Positions 8,672 through 16,768 of a stretch of 64,000 nt of DNA are shown piece after piece; within the stretch, counting starts at the first letter, position 1, and each line of letters starts with the position of its first letter. A model generated the notes under the pieces. That model searched no databases, had not been told where the DNA came from, and worked only from the letters and a program-made list of their open reading frames with translations. Position numbers and translations under genes: made by a program. Origin of the DNA: Pseudomonas sp. PDM16 (GTDB lineage: Bacteria > Pseudomonadota > Gammaproteobacteria > Pseudomonadales > Pseudomonadaceae); the NCBI RefSeq assembly GCF_014851865.1, contig NZ_JACVAM010000001.1, positions 992,001 through 1,056,000 on the forward strand, written 5' to 3'.

Positions 8672-9461
8672 GCGACTGCAGCAGGGCGACCTGCCGGACA
8701 AGCGCCAGGTCGCGGCGTCCTTCTCGCGTGCGGCGCAGAGCTATGACGGCGTCGCCGCGCTGCAGCGCGATGTCGGCAACGAGCTGCTGGCGCGCCTGCC
8801 GGCGCTGACCCCGGCCCGCTGGCTGGACCTGGGCTGTGGCACCGGGCACTTCACTCGCGGCCTGGCCGAACGCTATCCGCAGGGTAGCGGGCTGGCCCTG
8901 GACTTGGCCGAAGGCATGCTGCTTCATGCGCGGCCGCAGGGTGGTGCCCGCCATTTTGTCGCCGGTGATGCCGAGCGCCTGCCGCTGCGCGATGGCAGCT
9001 TCGACCTGATCTATTCCAGCCTGGCCGTACAGTGGTGTGGTGACTTCGCCGCCGTGCTGGCCGAGGCGCGCCGGGCGATGCGTCCGGGTGGTGTGCTGGC
9101 CTTCAGCAGCCTGTGCGTCGGCACCCTGCAGGAGCTGCGCGACAGCTGGCAGGCGGTGGACGGCTTCGTCCACGTCAACCGCTTTCGCCGTTTCGAGGAC
9201 TACCAGGCGCTGTGCGCGGCCAGCGGTCTTGAACTGCTGACGCTGGAGCGCCAGGCCAGAACGCTGCACTTCCCCGATCTGCGCGCCCTGACCCACGAGC
9301 TCAAGGCCCTCGGCGCGCACAACCTCAACCCCGGGCGCCCGGGCGGCCTCACCGGGCGGGCGCGGGTTCGCGCCCTGGTCGAGACCTACGAACTTTTCCG
9401 CCAGCCCCAGGGGCTGCCGTCCACCTACCAGGTGGTCTACGGCGTGCTGTGCAAGGACTGA
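8664..9461 (+). CDS. bioC: malonyl-ACP O-methyltransferase
   Basis: 265 aa class I SAM methyltransferase. Motif [16 protein letters not shown] (about residues 53-67) and the post-I acidic residue in [11 protein letters not shown] are visible. BioC methylates the free carboxyl of malonyl-ACP so that fatty acid synthesis can build the pimeloyl chain. ATG 8664 overlaps the bioH stop by eight bases; a GTG/ATG at 8649 is less like the family start [20 protein letters not shown]. Confidence 0.95.
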   Translation: MSERLQQGDLPDKRQVAASFSRAAQSYDGVAALQRDVGNELLARLPALTPARWLDLGCGTGHFTRGLAERYPQGSGLALDLAEGMLLHARPQGGARHFVAGDAERLPLRDGSFDLIYSSLAVQWCGDFAAVLAEARRAMRPGGVLAFSSLCVGTLQELRDSWQAVDGFVHVNRFRRFEDYQALCAASGLELLTLERQARTLHFPDLRALTHELKALGAHNLNPGRPGGLTGRARVRALVETYELFRQPQGLPSTYQVVYGVLCKD

Positions 9462-9462
9462 T

Positions 9463-10152
9463 ATGAGCCAGGCTTACTTCATCACTGGTACTGACACGGA
9501 AGTCGGCAAGACCACCATCGCCGCCGGCCTTCTGCACGCGGCGCGCCTGGCTAGTCTGAGCACCGCGGCGGCCAAGCCAGTGGCTTCCGGCTGCGAGGTG
9601 ACGGTCGACGGGCTGCGCAACGGCGACGCCCTGGCCCTGCTCGGTGAGTGCTCGCTGGCGCTGGGTTATGACGAGGTCAATCCATTTGCCTTCGAGCCCG
9701 CCATCGCCCCACATCTGGCGGCTCGTGAGGCGAGCGTCGAACTGAGTGTGGCTCGGCTGCTGCCGGCAGTGCGCCGGGTGCTGGACAAAGGTGCGGACTT
9801 CTCCCTGGTAGAGGGCGCGGGTGGCTGGCGAGTGCCGCTGGCGGGGCGCGAGAATTTGTCAGACTTGGCCGTTGCGCTCGGCCTGCCGGTGATCTTGGTG
9901 GTCGGCGTGCGCCTGGGTTGCATCAACCATGCGCTGCTCAGCGCCGAAACGATCGAGTGTGACGGTTTGCGCCTGGCGGGATGGGTCGCCAATATCGTCG
10001 ACCCACAGACCTCTCGCCTCGAAGAGAACCTGGCAACGCTGGCGGAGCGCCTCTCTGCGCCCTGCCTGGGGCGTGTTCCGCGCCTGGCTGTGGCAACGCC
10101 TGCAGCGGTGGCTGGGTGCCTCTCTCTGCGACCGTTGGAGACTTCGCTATAA
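9463..10152 (+). CDS. bioD: ATP-dependent dethiobiotin synthetase
   Basis: 229 aa P-loop enzyme that closes the ureido ring of biotin from 7,8-diaminononanoate, CO2 and ATP. The P-loop is GTDTEVGKTT (residues 9-18), followed by the substrate-binding KPVASG and the VEGAGGWRVPL segment. It starts one base after bioC ends and closes the operon. No bioA is present in the window; the diaminononanoate aminotransferase must be encoded elsewhere, as is usual in Pseudomonas. Confidence 0.95.
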   Translation: MSQAYFITGTDTEVGKTTIAAGLLHAARLASLSTAAAKPVASGCEVTVDGLRNGDALALLGECSLALGYDEVNPFAFEPAIAPHLAAREASVELSVARLLPAVRRVLDKGADFSLVEGAGGWRVPLAGRENLSDLAVALGLPVILVVGVRLGCINHALLSAETIECDGLRLAGWVANIVDPQTSRLEENLATLAERLSAPCLGRVPRLAVATPAAVAGCLSLRPLETSL

Positions 10153-10248
10153 GCCGTTGATCGGTCATAGTGGATTGCTTGTACGTTTTTTGAGCATTTT
10201 CTGCTTCAATTGTCCGCACGAGTCTGTCCCCGTCAGGGAGTCATCAGC

Positions 10249-10545
10249 ATGCAAATTTCTGGTAGCGCGTTCAGCGCAGGTCTCAGCGGTATTCAAGCCG
10301 GGCAGCGCCGTGTCGAACAGGCAGCCGGCGAGATTGCCAGCAATACCCTGCCGGCCCAGCAGCCGACAGCCGTTCAGCAAGCTCAGTCGGTGGAGCCCAG
10401 TACGCAGGTGCGCGGCGCGAATGAGCCTGACCTGGCGCAAAGCCTGGTGGGTTTGACCCAAGGGCGCAACGAGGTGCAGGCCAGTGCTCGTGTGGTGGAA
10501 ACCGCCGACGAGGTGCTCGGCACCCTGATTGATACCCGCGCCTGA
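10249..10545 (+). CDS. small protein resembling the two ends of flagellar axial (rod/hook) proteins
   Basis: 98 aa from ATG 10249. The N-terminal stretch (SAFSAGLSGIQAGQRRVEQ, then IASNT) looks like the helical N-terminus of FlgB/FlgC/FlgE proteins. The C-terminal stretch (DLAQSLVGLTQGRNEVQAS, then VVETADEVLGTLIDTRA) looks like their C-terminal helix. The middle domain is reduced to about 30 Gln/Pro-rich residues. The position matches the unnamed gene that follows bioD in other pseudomonads. Function is unknown; it may assemble with, cap or mimic the axial structure. The resemblance is by eye only. Confidence 0.65.
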   Translation: MQISGSAFSAGLSGIQAGQRRVEQAAGEIASNTLPAQQPTAVQQAQSVEPSTQVRGANEPDLAQSLVGLTQGRNEVQASARVVETADEVLGTLIDTRA

Positions 10546-10605
10546 CAGGGGTTGTCGGCGCTGCAGTAACCACAGGGCTCGCCCGGTTGGGCGAGGAGGG
10601 GTGAG

Positions 10606-11349
10606 ATGCAGATCGGTGGCGCCATTTCCTATGCTGCGCCCCTGCCGTCCTCCCAGGCGGCTCGCCCGCCTTCGTCCGATCTATCCCCCTCCGGCGATCT
10701 TGGTTCCAGGCCAGTGGAGCCTGGTAGTGATTCAAGCAAGCTGCGAGATGAAGACGATAGCTCCCGGCGTGCCGATGCCCAAGGTGAAGAGCAATCTCCA
10801 CGTGAAGCCCAAGTGCTCCGTCAAGAGCAGCTCGAGATCGCCGAGCTGGTCAGCAGGGATCGCGAAGTCCGCACTCACGAGCAGGCACATGCCTCCGTCG
10901 GCGGTGCCTACGCCGGTGCTCCTACCTACACGTTCAAACGCGGCCCGGACGGCAAGAGCTATGCCGTGGGTGGCGAAGTCAGCATCGACACCAGTCCGGT
11001 TCCCAATGACCCCGAAGCCACCCTGCGCAAGATGGAGCTGGTGCAGCGCGCGGCTCTGGCCCCAGCCGAGCCCTCGGCGCAGGATCTGAGTGTCGCCGCC
11101 GAAGCGGCCGCCCAGGCGACCCAAGCCCGCGGCGAGCTAGCCCAGATGCGTCGTGAAGAGGCAGTCACCGCTGCCGAAGAGCGTGCACAGCTGCGCGAGG
11201 AGCGCCTGGCCGAAGAGGAAGAGCAGCGAGCAGCCGAGGAGGAGCCGCCGATGCAGCAGCAACCCGCCTCCGAGCCGCCTAAACTGGACCTGTACCTGCG
11301 CCTGTCCCAGCTGCAGGCCCCCGCATCGGCGGTCGACCTGATGGTCTGA
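10606..11349 (+). CDS. SprA-related putative metalloprotease with HEQAH motif
   Basis: 247 aa. The central part (about residues 80-145: [20 protein letters not shown], then [18 protein letters not shown]) is the SprA-related/CJM1_0395 family core, with an HExxH-like HEQAH that could bind zinc. The N-terminus is Ser/Pro-rich and probably disordered. The C-terminal third is a charged Ala/Glu/Arg-rich helix, likely a coiled coil. No signal peptide is evident. It follows the axial-like gene by 60 bases and may share its transcript. Protease activity is a family-level guess. Confidence 0.75.
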   Translation: MQIGGAISYAAPLPSSQAARPPSSDLSPSGDLGSRPVEPGSDSSKLRDEDDSSRRADAQGEEQSPREAQVLRQEQLEIAELVSRDREVRTHEQAHASVGGAYAGAPTYTFKRGPDGKSYAVGGEVSIDTSPVPNDPEATLRKMELVQRAALAPAEPSAQDLSVAAEAAAQATQARGELAQMRREEAVTAAEERAQLREERLAEEEEQRAAEEEPPMQQQPASEPPKLDLYLRLSQLQAPASAVDLMV

Positions 11350-11367
11350 TGGGTGGCGGTCAGGTGC

Positions 11368-11396
11368 TTGACAAGGGTGGGGCGTAAACGTATGTT
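11368..11396 (+). promoter_or_regulatory. sigma-70 promoter of the first acyl-CoA dehydrogenase gene
   Basis: TTGACA at 11368-11373 is a perfect -35, followed by a 17-base spacer and TATGTT at 11391-11396 as -10. The predicted start of transcription falls near 11403, inside the PsrA-type palindrome, leaving a leader of about 115 bases before ATG 11517. Confidence 0.7.
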
Positions 11397-11397
11397 T

Positions 11398-11411
11398 CAA
11401 ACGCCTGTTTG
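11398..11411 (+). promoter_or_regulatory. PsrA-type operator
   Basis: CAAAC-GCCT-GTTTG matches the published PsrA pattern (G/C)AAAC-N2-4-GTTT(G/C). It begins two bases after the -10 element, an arrangement expected for repression. PsrA is a TetR-family regulator released by long-chain fatty acids, which fits control of a fatty-acid oxidation gene. Confidence 0.7.
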
Positions 11412-11516
11412 ATTGCCGGGCCGGTTCGCGCCTGCCGGGCGCTGGGAGAAATCCCGCGAACGACCGCTCTAGACGGTCACCCAATACCAAGGAATCCACC
11501 GTAGAGGTTTACCGCT

Positions 11517-13322
11517 ATGCCTGAGTACAAGGCCCCCTTGCGTGATATCCGTTTCGTTCGCGACGAACTGCTCGGCTACGAAGCGCACTATCAGAGCCTG
11601 CCTGGCTGCCAAGACGCCACCCCGGACATGGTCAGCGCCATTCTGGAAGAAGGCGCCAAGTTCTGTGAGCAAGTCATCGCTCCGCTGAACCGCGTTGGTG
11701 ACCTCGAGGGCTGCACCTGGTCCGAGTCCGGTGTGAAGACCCCCACCGGCTTCAAAGAAGCCTATCAGCAGTTCGTCGAAGGCGGCTGGCCGAGCCTGGC
11801 GCACAACGTTGACCACGGTGGCCAAGGCCTGCCGGAATCCCTGGGCTTGGCCCTGAGCGAAATGGTCGGCGAAGCCAACTGGTCCTGGGGCATGTACCCG
11901 GGCCTGTCCCACGGCGCGATGAACACCATCGAAGCCCATGGCACCGACGAGCAGAAGCACACCTACCTGACCAAGCTGGTATCCGGCGAGTGGACTGGCA
12001 CCATGTGCCTGACCGAACCGCACTGCGGTACCGACCTGGGCATGCTGCGCACCAAGGCCGAGCCGCAGGCTGACGGCTCCTACAAAGTGTCCGGCACCAA
12101 GATCTTCATCTCCGCTGGCGAACACGACATGGTCGATAACATCGTCCACATCGTGCTGGCCCGCCTGCCCGACGCTCCGCAAGGCACCAAGGGTATTTCC
12201 CTGTTCATCGTGCCGAAGTTCAACGTCAATGCCGACGGCAGCGTAGGTTCGCGCAACGCCGTTTCCTGTGGCTCCCTGGAGCACAAGATGGGCATCCACG
12301 GTAACGCTACCTGCGTGATGAACTTCGACGGCGCTACCGGCTACCTGATCGGCCCGGCCAACAAAGGCCTGAACTGCATGTTCACCTTCATGAACACTGC
12401 TCGCCTGGGTACTGCTCTGCAGGGCCTGGCTCACGCCGAAATCGGTTTCCAGGGCGGCCTGAAGTACGCTCGCGAGCGTCTGCAGATGCGTTCCCTGACC
12501 GGCCCGAAAGCGCCGGACAAAGCCGCTGACCCGATCATCGTCCACCCGGACGTGCGTCGCATGCTGCTGACCATGAAGGCCTTCGCCGAAGGTAACCGCG
12601 CGATGGTGTACTTCACCGCCAAGCAGGTCGACATCGTCAAGTACAGCCAGGACGAAGAAGAGAAGAAAGCCGCTGACGCGATGCTGGCCTTCCTGACTCC
12701 GATCGCCAAGGCCTTCATGACCGAAGTCGGTTTCGAAGCTGCCAACCACGGCGTACAGATCTATGGCGGCCACGGCTTCATCGCCGAGTGGGGCATGGAG
12801 CAGAACGTTCGTGACAGCCGTATCTCCATGCTGTACGAAGGCACCACCGGCGTTCAGGCCCTCGACCTGCTGGGTCGTAAAGTGCTGATGACCCAAGGCG
12901 AAGCCCTGAAAGGCTTCACCAAGATCGTGCACAAGTTCTGCCAGAACAACGAAGGCAACGAAGCCATCAAAGGCCTGGTTGCACCGCTGGCCCAACTGAA
13001 CAAAGAGTGGGGCGACCTGACCATGAAAGTGGGCATGGCCGCGATGAAAGACCGTGAAGAAGTCGGCGCCGCTTCGGTGGACTACCTGATGTACTCCGGT
13101 TACGCCTGCCTGGCCTACTTCTGGGCCGACATCGCTCGCCTGGCTGCCGAGAAACTGGCTGCTGGTACCGACGACGAAGCCTTCTACAAGGCCAAGCTGC
13201 AGACCGCGCGCTTCTACTTCGAGCGCATCCTGCCGCGTACCCGCACCCACGCAGCGACCATGCTGTCCGGTGCCAGCAACCTGATGGACATGGACGAAGA
13301 GCACTTCGCTCTGGGCTACTAA
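11517..13322 (+). CDS. FadE-type acyl-CoA dehydrogenase (first copy)
   Basis: 601 aa, the long form of acyl-CoA dehydrogenase that has an extra C-terminal helical domain. The flavin/substrate signature [13 protein letters not shown] and the C-terminal [13 protein letters not shown] are intact; the candidate catalytic Glu is in the [15 protein letters not shown] segment, matching QIYEGTNGIQ-type sites. The enzyme makes the trans-2-enoyl-CoA in beta-oxidation. Position and sequence correspond to the dehydrogenase after bioD in P. aeruginosa (PA0506), reported to prefer long-chain acyl-CoAs. It has its own promoter and PsrA-type box upstream and a strong terminator downstream. Confidence 0.93.
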   Translation: MPEYKAPLRDIRFVRDELLGYEAHYQSLPGCQDATPDMVSAILEEGAKFCEQVIAPLNRVGDLEGCTWSESGVKTPTGFKEAYQQFVEGGWPSLAHNVDHGGQGLPESLGLALSEMVGEANWSWGMYPGLSHGAMNTIEAHGTDEQKHTYLTKLVSGEWTGTMCLTEPHCGTDLGMLRTKAEPQADGSYKVSGTKIFISAGEHDMVDNIVHIVLARLPDAPQGTKGISLFIVPKFNVNADGSVGSRNAVSCGSLEHKMGIHGNATCVMNFDGATGYLIGPANKGLNCMFTFMNTARLGTALQGLAHAEIGFQGGLKYARERLQMRSLTGPKAPDKAADPIIVHPDVRRMLLTMKAFAEGNRAMVYFTAKQVDIVKYSQDEEEKKAADAMLAFLTPIAKAFMTEVGFEAANHGVQIYGGHGFIAEWGMEQNVRDSRISMLYEGTTGVQALDLLGRKVLMTQGEALKGFTKIVHKFCQNNEGNEAIKGLVAPLAQLNKEWGDLTMKVGMAAMKDREEVGAASVDYLMYSGYACLAYFWADIARLAAEKLAAGTDDEAFYKAKLQTARFYFERILPRTRTHAATMLSGASNLMDMDEEHFALGY

Positions 13323-13347
13323 GTCCGGTCCGACCTCAGGTCAGAGA

Positions 13348-13377
13348 AAGCCGCGACCTCTCGGGTCGCGGCTTTTT
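13348..13377 (+). terminator. intrinsic terminator after the first acyl-CoA dehydrogenase
   Basis: Stem AAGCCGCGACC/GGGTCGCGGCTT with a TCTC loop, followed by TTTTT. It lies 25 bases after the stop codon. Confidence 0.9.
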
Positions 13378-13450
13378 CATGGGCGTGTGAAAACGGTTGA
13401 TTGACGGAATACGAACGTTTTCGCTGCCCTTTGTGTGCGATACAGGCAAA

Positions 13451-14698
13451 ATGCCGCATCCCGCTCCAGCTTCGCGGGATGGAGAATCCGTAGTGCCTGG
13501 TCTTGCAGCCTATCGCCCCGCCCATCTGTTGACCGCCCTGCCGTTGCTGGTTGCCGGGTTGCTGATTGCTCGGATGGATCAGCTCAACGAGTTCTTCCTT
13601 TCTCTCTTCAACGTCTTGCCGACTCTGCTTCTGTTGCTCGGTGGAGCGTTCTGCATTGCATACGGGCGCCAACGCGAGCTATCGCTGCTGCTGGTCGTCT
13701 ATCTCGCGTATTTCCTGCTGGATGACCAGACCGACCATTTCCGCGAGCACGGTAAGGTGCGTGATGATGCGGCGCTGGTGTTCCATCTATGCAGCCTGCT
13801 TTTGCCTGCGCTGTATGGCCTGTACGGTGCTTGGCGCGAGCGCAGTCACCTCGTGCAGGACCTGATCGCCCGTGCCGCCGTGTTGCTGGCTGTGGGCGGT
13901 ACCTTCCTGGCTCTGGCACGGCGTTTCCCTCAAGGCCTGCAGACCTGGTTGGCGGAGATCCACTGGCCGCTCTGGCATGGCCAGTGGATGAGCCTGATCC
14001 AGCTTGCCTATCCGATGTTCCTGATCGCCGCTGTACTCCTGCTCGTCCAGTACCTGCGCCAGCCCCGGCCGGTGCATGCGGCCCTGCTCTGTGGCCTGCT
14101 GGGCCTGATATGGATGCTGCCCAATACCTTTATCCTGCCGCACGCGCTTCAGGTAATGAGCAGCCTGGTAATGCTGATGCTGGTGGCGGCCGTGGTGCAT
14201 GAGGCATATCAGATGGCTTACCGCGACGAGCTCACTGGCTTGCCCGGCCGCCGTGCCCTGAACGACCGACTCGATCGGCTGGGGCGCAATTATGTGATCG
14301 CGATGGCCGATGTCGATCACTTCAAGAAGTTCAACGATACCCATGGCCACGACGTCGGCGACCAGGTGCTGCGTCTGGTTGCCAGTCAGCTACGCAGGAT
14401 CGGTGGCGGCGGTAAGGCATATCGCTTCGGTGGCGAGGAGTTCACCAGCGAGGCGGACCTTTCGGTTGTCATCGACTCCGCCAGCGAGGCGCATGGCGAC
14501 GGTTCCGCCGCGTTGCCGCTGGAGACTGTCGGTTGGGGATATCCGAGAGGCCTTGCGGGGATCGGTTCACTGCGACTTGAACGGTCAAGCAGCAGGCAGC
14601 TCAGATGGGGGCGCTCGACAGGCACTGTCGAGCGGATAGCACTTTCGAGTGCGGCTTCTGTTTTTTGGTCTAAAAGCGTCCTATTGGTCATAACTTGA
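13451..14698 (+). pseudogene. broken membrane-bound diguanylate cyclase (GGDEF domain cut at the signature)
   Basis: The N-terminal two-thirds encode about six to eight membrane segments. A GGDEF domain follows, starting at YRDELTGLPGRRALNDRLDRL, with ADVDHFKKFNDTHGHDVGDQ and RFGGEEF. A normal domain needs about 70 more residues after GGEEF. Here, from about base 14450, the reading frame continues into unrelated sequence (TSEADLSVVIDSASEAHG) up to a stop at 14698. No continuation of a GGDEF domain is visible in the other frames, so this is a deletion or replacement rather than a simple frameshift. The product probably lacks cyclase activity. An upstream in-frame ATG at 13397 exists, but the start at 13451 seems more likely. 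Confidence 0.75.
14612..14665 (+). terminator. perfect inverted repeat plus terminator-like hairpin in the region replacing the cyclase C-terminus
   Basis: The stretch 14450-14793 has no recognisable gene. It holds a perfect 10-bp inverted repeat CGCTCGACAG/CTGTCGAGCG with a three-base loop (14612-14634). A GCACT-TTCG-AGTGC hairpin (14639-14652) follows, and eight bases later a run of six T. This could terminate the truncated gene or end a short RNA. The rest up to the second dehydrogenase is comparatively AT-rich, with a small CAGCCGA/TCGGCTG hairpin at about 14747-14767. Confidence 0.45.
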
Positions 14699-14793
14699 AT
14701 CTATGTCCTAAATCGGTGTTCTTATAGACTCGGCTCGTACTATCCACAGCCGACTCCTTTCGGCTGTTCGCTGCTCCGTCTGAGGAACGTTTC

Positions 14794-16572
14794 ATGGCCG
14801 ACTACAAAGCCCCCCTGCGCGATATGCGCTTCGTACTCAATGAAGTCTTCGAAGTCTCCAAGCTGTGGGCAGAGCTCCCCGGCCTGGCCGAAGTAGTCGA
14901 CGCCGATACTGCCTCCGCGATTCTCGAAGAAGCCGGCAAGGTCACCGGTGGCACCATCGCCCCGCTGAACCGCAGCGGCGACGAGGAAGGCTGCTCCTGG
15001 ACCGACGGCGTGGTGAAGACCCCGGCCGGTTTCCCGGAGGCCTATCAGACTTACGCCGAGGGCGGTTGGGTTGGCGTGGGTGGTTCGCCGGAATTCGGCG
15101 GCATGGGCATGCCGAAAGTGATCGGTGCCCAGGTCGAGGAGATGGTCAACTCGGCCAACCTGTCCTTCGGTCTATATCCGATGCTCACTGCCGGCGCCTG
15201 CCTGTCGATCCTCAACCACGCTAGCGAAGAGCTGAAGCAGCAGTACCTGCCGAACATGTATTCCGGTGTATGGGCCGGCTCCATGTGCCTGACCGAGCCG
15301 CATGCCGGCACCGATCTGGGCATCATCCGCACCAAGGCCGAGCCGCAGGCCGACGGCAGCTACAAGATCACCGGCACCAAGATATTCATCACCGGCGGTG
15401 AGCACGACCTGACCGAGAACATCATCCATCTGGTGCTGGCCAAGCTACCGGACGCTCCGGCCGGCCCGAAAGGCATCTCGCTGTTCCTGGTGCCGAAGGT
15501 CATGGTCAATGCCGATGGCTCTCTGGGTGAGAAAAACAGCCTGGGTTGTGGCTCGATCGAGCACAAGATGGGCATCAAGGCCTCGGCCACCTGCGTGATG
15601 AATTTCGATGGCGCCACCGGCTGGATCATCGACGAGCCAAACAAGGGGCTCAACGCGATGTTCACCATGATGAACTACGAGCGCCTCGGTGTTGGCATCC
15701 AGGGTCTGGCCCTGGGTGAGCGCTCCTACCAGAGCGCCATCGAATACGCTCGTGATCGTATCCAGAGCCGTGCTCCGACCGGCCCGGTGAATAAGGACAA
15801 GGCGGCCGATCCGATCATCGTGCATCCGGACGTGCGTCGCATGCTGCTGACCATGAAGGCGCTGAACGAAGGCGGCCGCGCTTTCTCCAGCTACGTCGCC
15901 ATGCAGCTGGATACCGCCAAATACAGCGAAGATGCGATTGTCCGCAAGCGCGCAGAAGAGCTGGTGGCGCTGCTGACTCCGGTGGCCAAGGCTTTCCTCA
16001 CCGACATGGGCCTGGAAACCACCGTGCATGGCCAGCAGATCTTCGGCGGTCATGGCTTCGTCCGCGAATGGGGCCAGGAGCAACTGATCCGCGATTGCCG
16101 CATCACCCAGATCTACGAAGGCACCAACGGCATCCAGTCGCTGGACCTGATGGGCCGCAAGATCGTCGGTAGCGGCGGCAGCTACTACCGCCACTTCGCC
16201 GAGGAGATCAAGGCCTTCATCGCCAGCGCAGACGCCTCCCTTGCCGAGTTCACCGGTCCACTGCAGGCGGCGGTAGAAAATCTCGACGGGCTGACGGACT
16301 GGGTGCTGGAACGCGCCAAGGCCAACCCGAACGAGATCGGTGCCGCCTCGGTGGAGTACCTTCACGTATTTGGCTACACCTCCTACGCCTACATCTGGGC
16401 ACTGATGGCGCGTGCTGCTCTGGGCAAGGAGGGGCAGGACGACTTCTATGCCAGCAAACTGGGCACTGCACGTTTCTTCTTCGCACGCCTGCTGCCGCGC
16501 ATCCATTCTCTGACCGCGTCGGTCAAGGCCGGCAGCGAGTCGCTGTATCTGCTGGATGCGGCTCAATTCTGA
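14794..16572 (+). CDS. FadE-type acyl-CoA dehydrogenase (second copy)
   Basis: 592 aa and clearly paralogous to the gene at 11517: both start with a ...DYKAPLRD(M/I)RFV-type N-terminus and share MCLTEPHAGTDLG and GGHGFVREWGQEQ. The presumed catalytic Glu is in QIYEGTNGIQSLDL. It corresponds by position to PA0508-like proteins, described as preferring medium-chain substrates. Divergence from the first copy suggests a chain-length split rather than redundancy. Unlike the first copy, no PsrA-type palindrome was seen upstream. A strong terminator follows. Confidence 0.93.
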   Translation: MADYKAPLRDMRFVLNEVFEVSKLWAELPGLAEVVDADTASAILEEAGKVTGGTIAPLNRSGDEEGCSWTDGVVKTPAGFPEAYQTYAEGGWVGVGGSPEFGGMGMPKVIGAQVEEMVNSANLSFGLYPMLTAGACLSILNHASEELKQQYLPNMYSGVWAGSMCLTEPHAGTDLGIIRTKAEPQADGSYKITGTKIFITGGEHDLTENIIHLVLAKLPDAPAGPKGISLFLVPKVMVNADGSLGEKNSLGCGSIEHKMGIKASATCVMNFDGATGWIIDEPNKGLNAMFTMMNYERLGVGIQGLALGERSYQSAIEYARDRIQSRAPTGPVNKDKAADPIIVHPDVRRMLLTMKALNEGGRAFSSYVAMQLDTAKYSEDAIVRKRAEELVALLTPVAKAFLTDMGLETTVHGQQIFGGHGFVREWGQEQLIRDCRITQIYEGTNGIQSLDLMGRKIVGSGGSYYRHFAEEIKAFIASADASLAEFTGPLQAAVENLDGLTDWVLERAKANPNEIGAASVEYLHVFGYTSYAYIWALMARAALGKEGQDDFYASKLGTARFFFARLLPRIHSLTASVKAGSESLYLLDAAQF

Positions 16573-16587
16573 GCTTGATTGAGCTGT

Positions 16588-16616
16588 AAAAAGCCCCGCT
16601 TCGGCGGGGCTTTTTC
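16588..16616 (+). terminator. intrinsic terminator after the second acyl-CoA dehydrogenase
   Basis: AAAAAGCCCCG-CTT-CGGGGCTTTTT-type hairpin (AGCCCCGC/GCGGGGCT) with flanking A and T runs, 15 bases after the stop; it could work in both directions. Confidence 0.92.
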
Positions 16617-16768
16617 ATGGGCGCCATAAACTGCGCAGAACGTGAGCAAGCGAAGCGTTGTGTCTGTGCGCCAGTTGGCCTACGTCTCTGAGAAGTGGTC
16701 CTCGGTGCGCCGATATACTCGGCCACCCCTGGGTGGGGACTTCGCCTCAACGGCTCGGGAATTACTGC

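Noticed and set aside
11469..13304. 611-codon minus-strand frame opposite the first acyl-CoA dehydrogenase
   Set aside because: A shadow frame created by codon bias in a GC-rich gene; the composition (His, Val, Gly, Gln-rich) and lack of ribosome site argue against coding.
14747..14767. CAGCCGA/TCGGCTG hairpin before the second acyl-CoA dehydrogenase as a regulator site
   Set aside because: Short stem without match to PsrA, FadR or other known operators; probably incidental.
15445..16566. Long minus-strand frame opposite the second acyl-CoA dehydrogenase
   Set aside because: Same codon-bias shadow as seen opposite the first copy.
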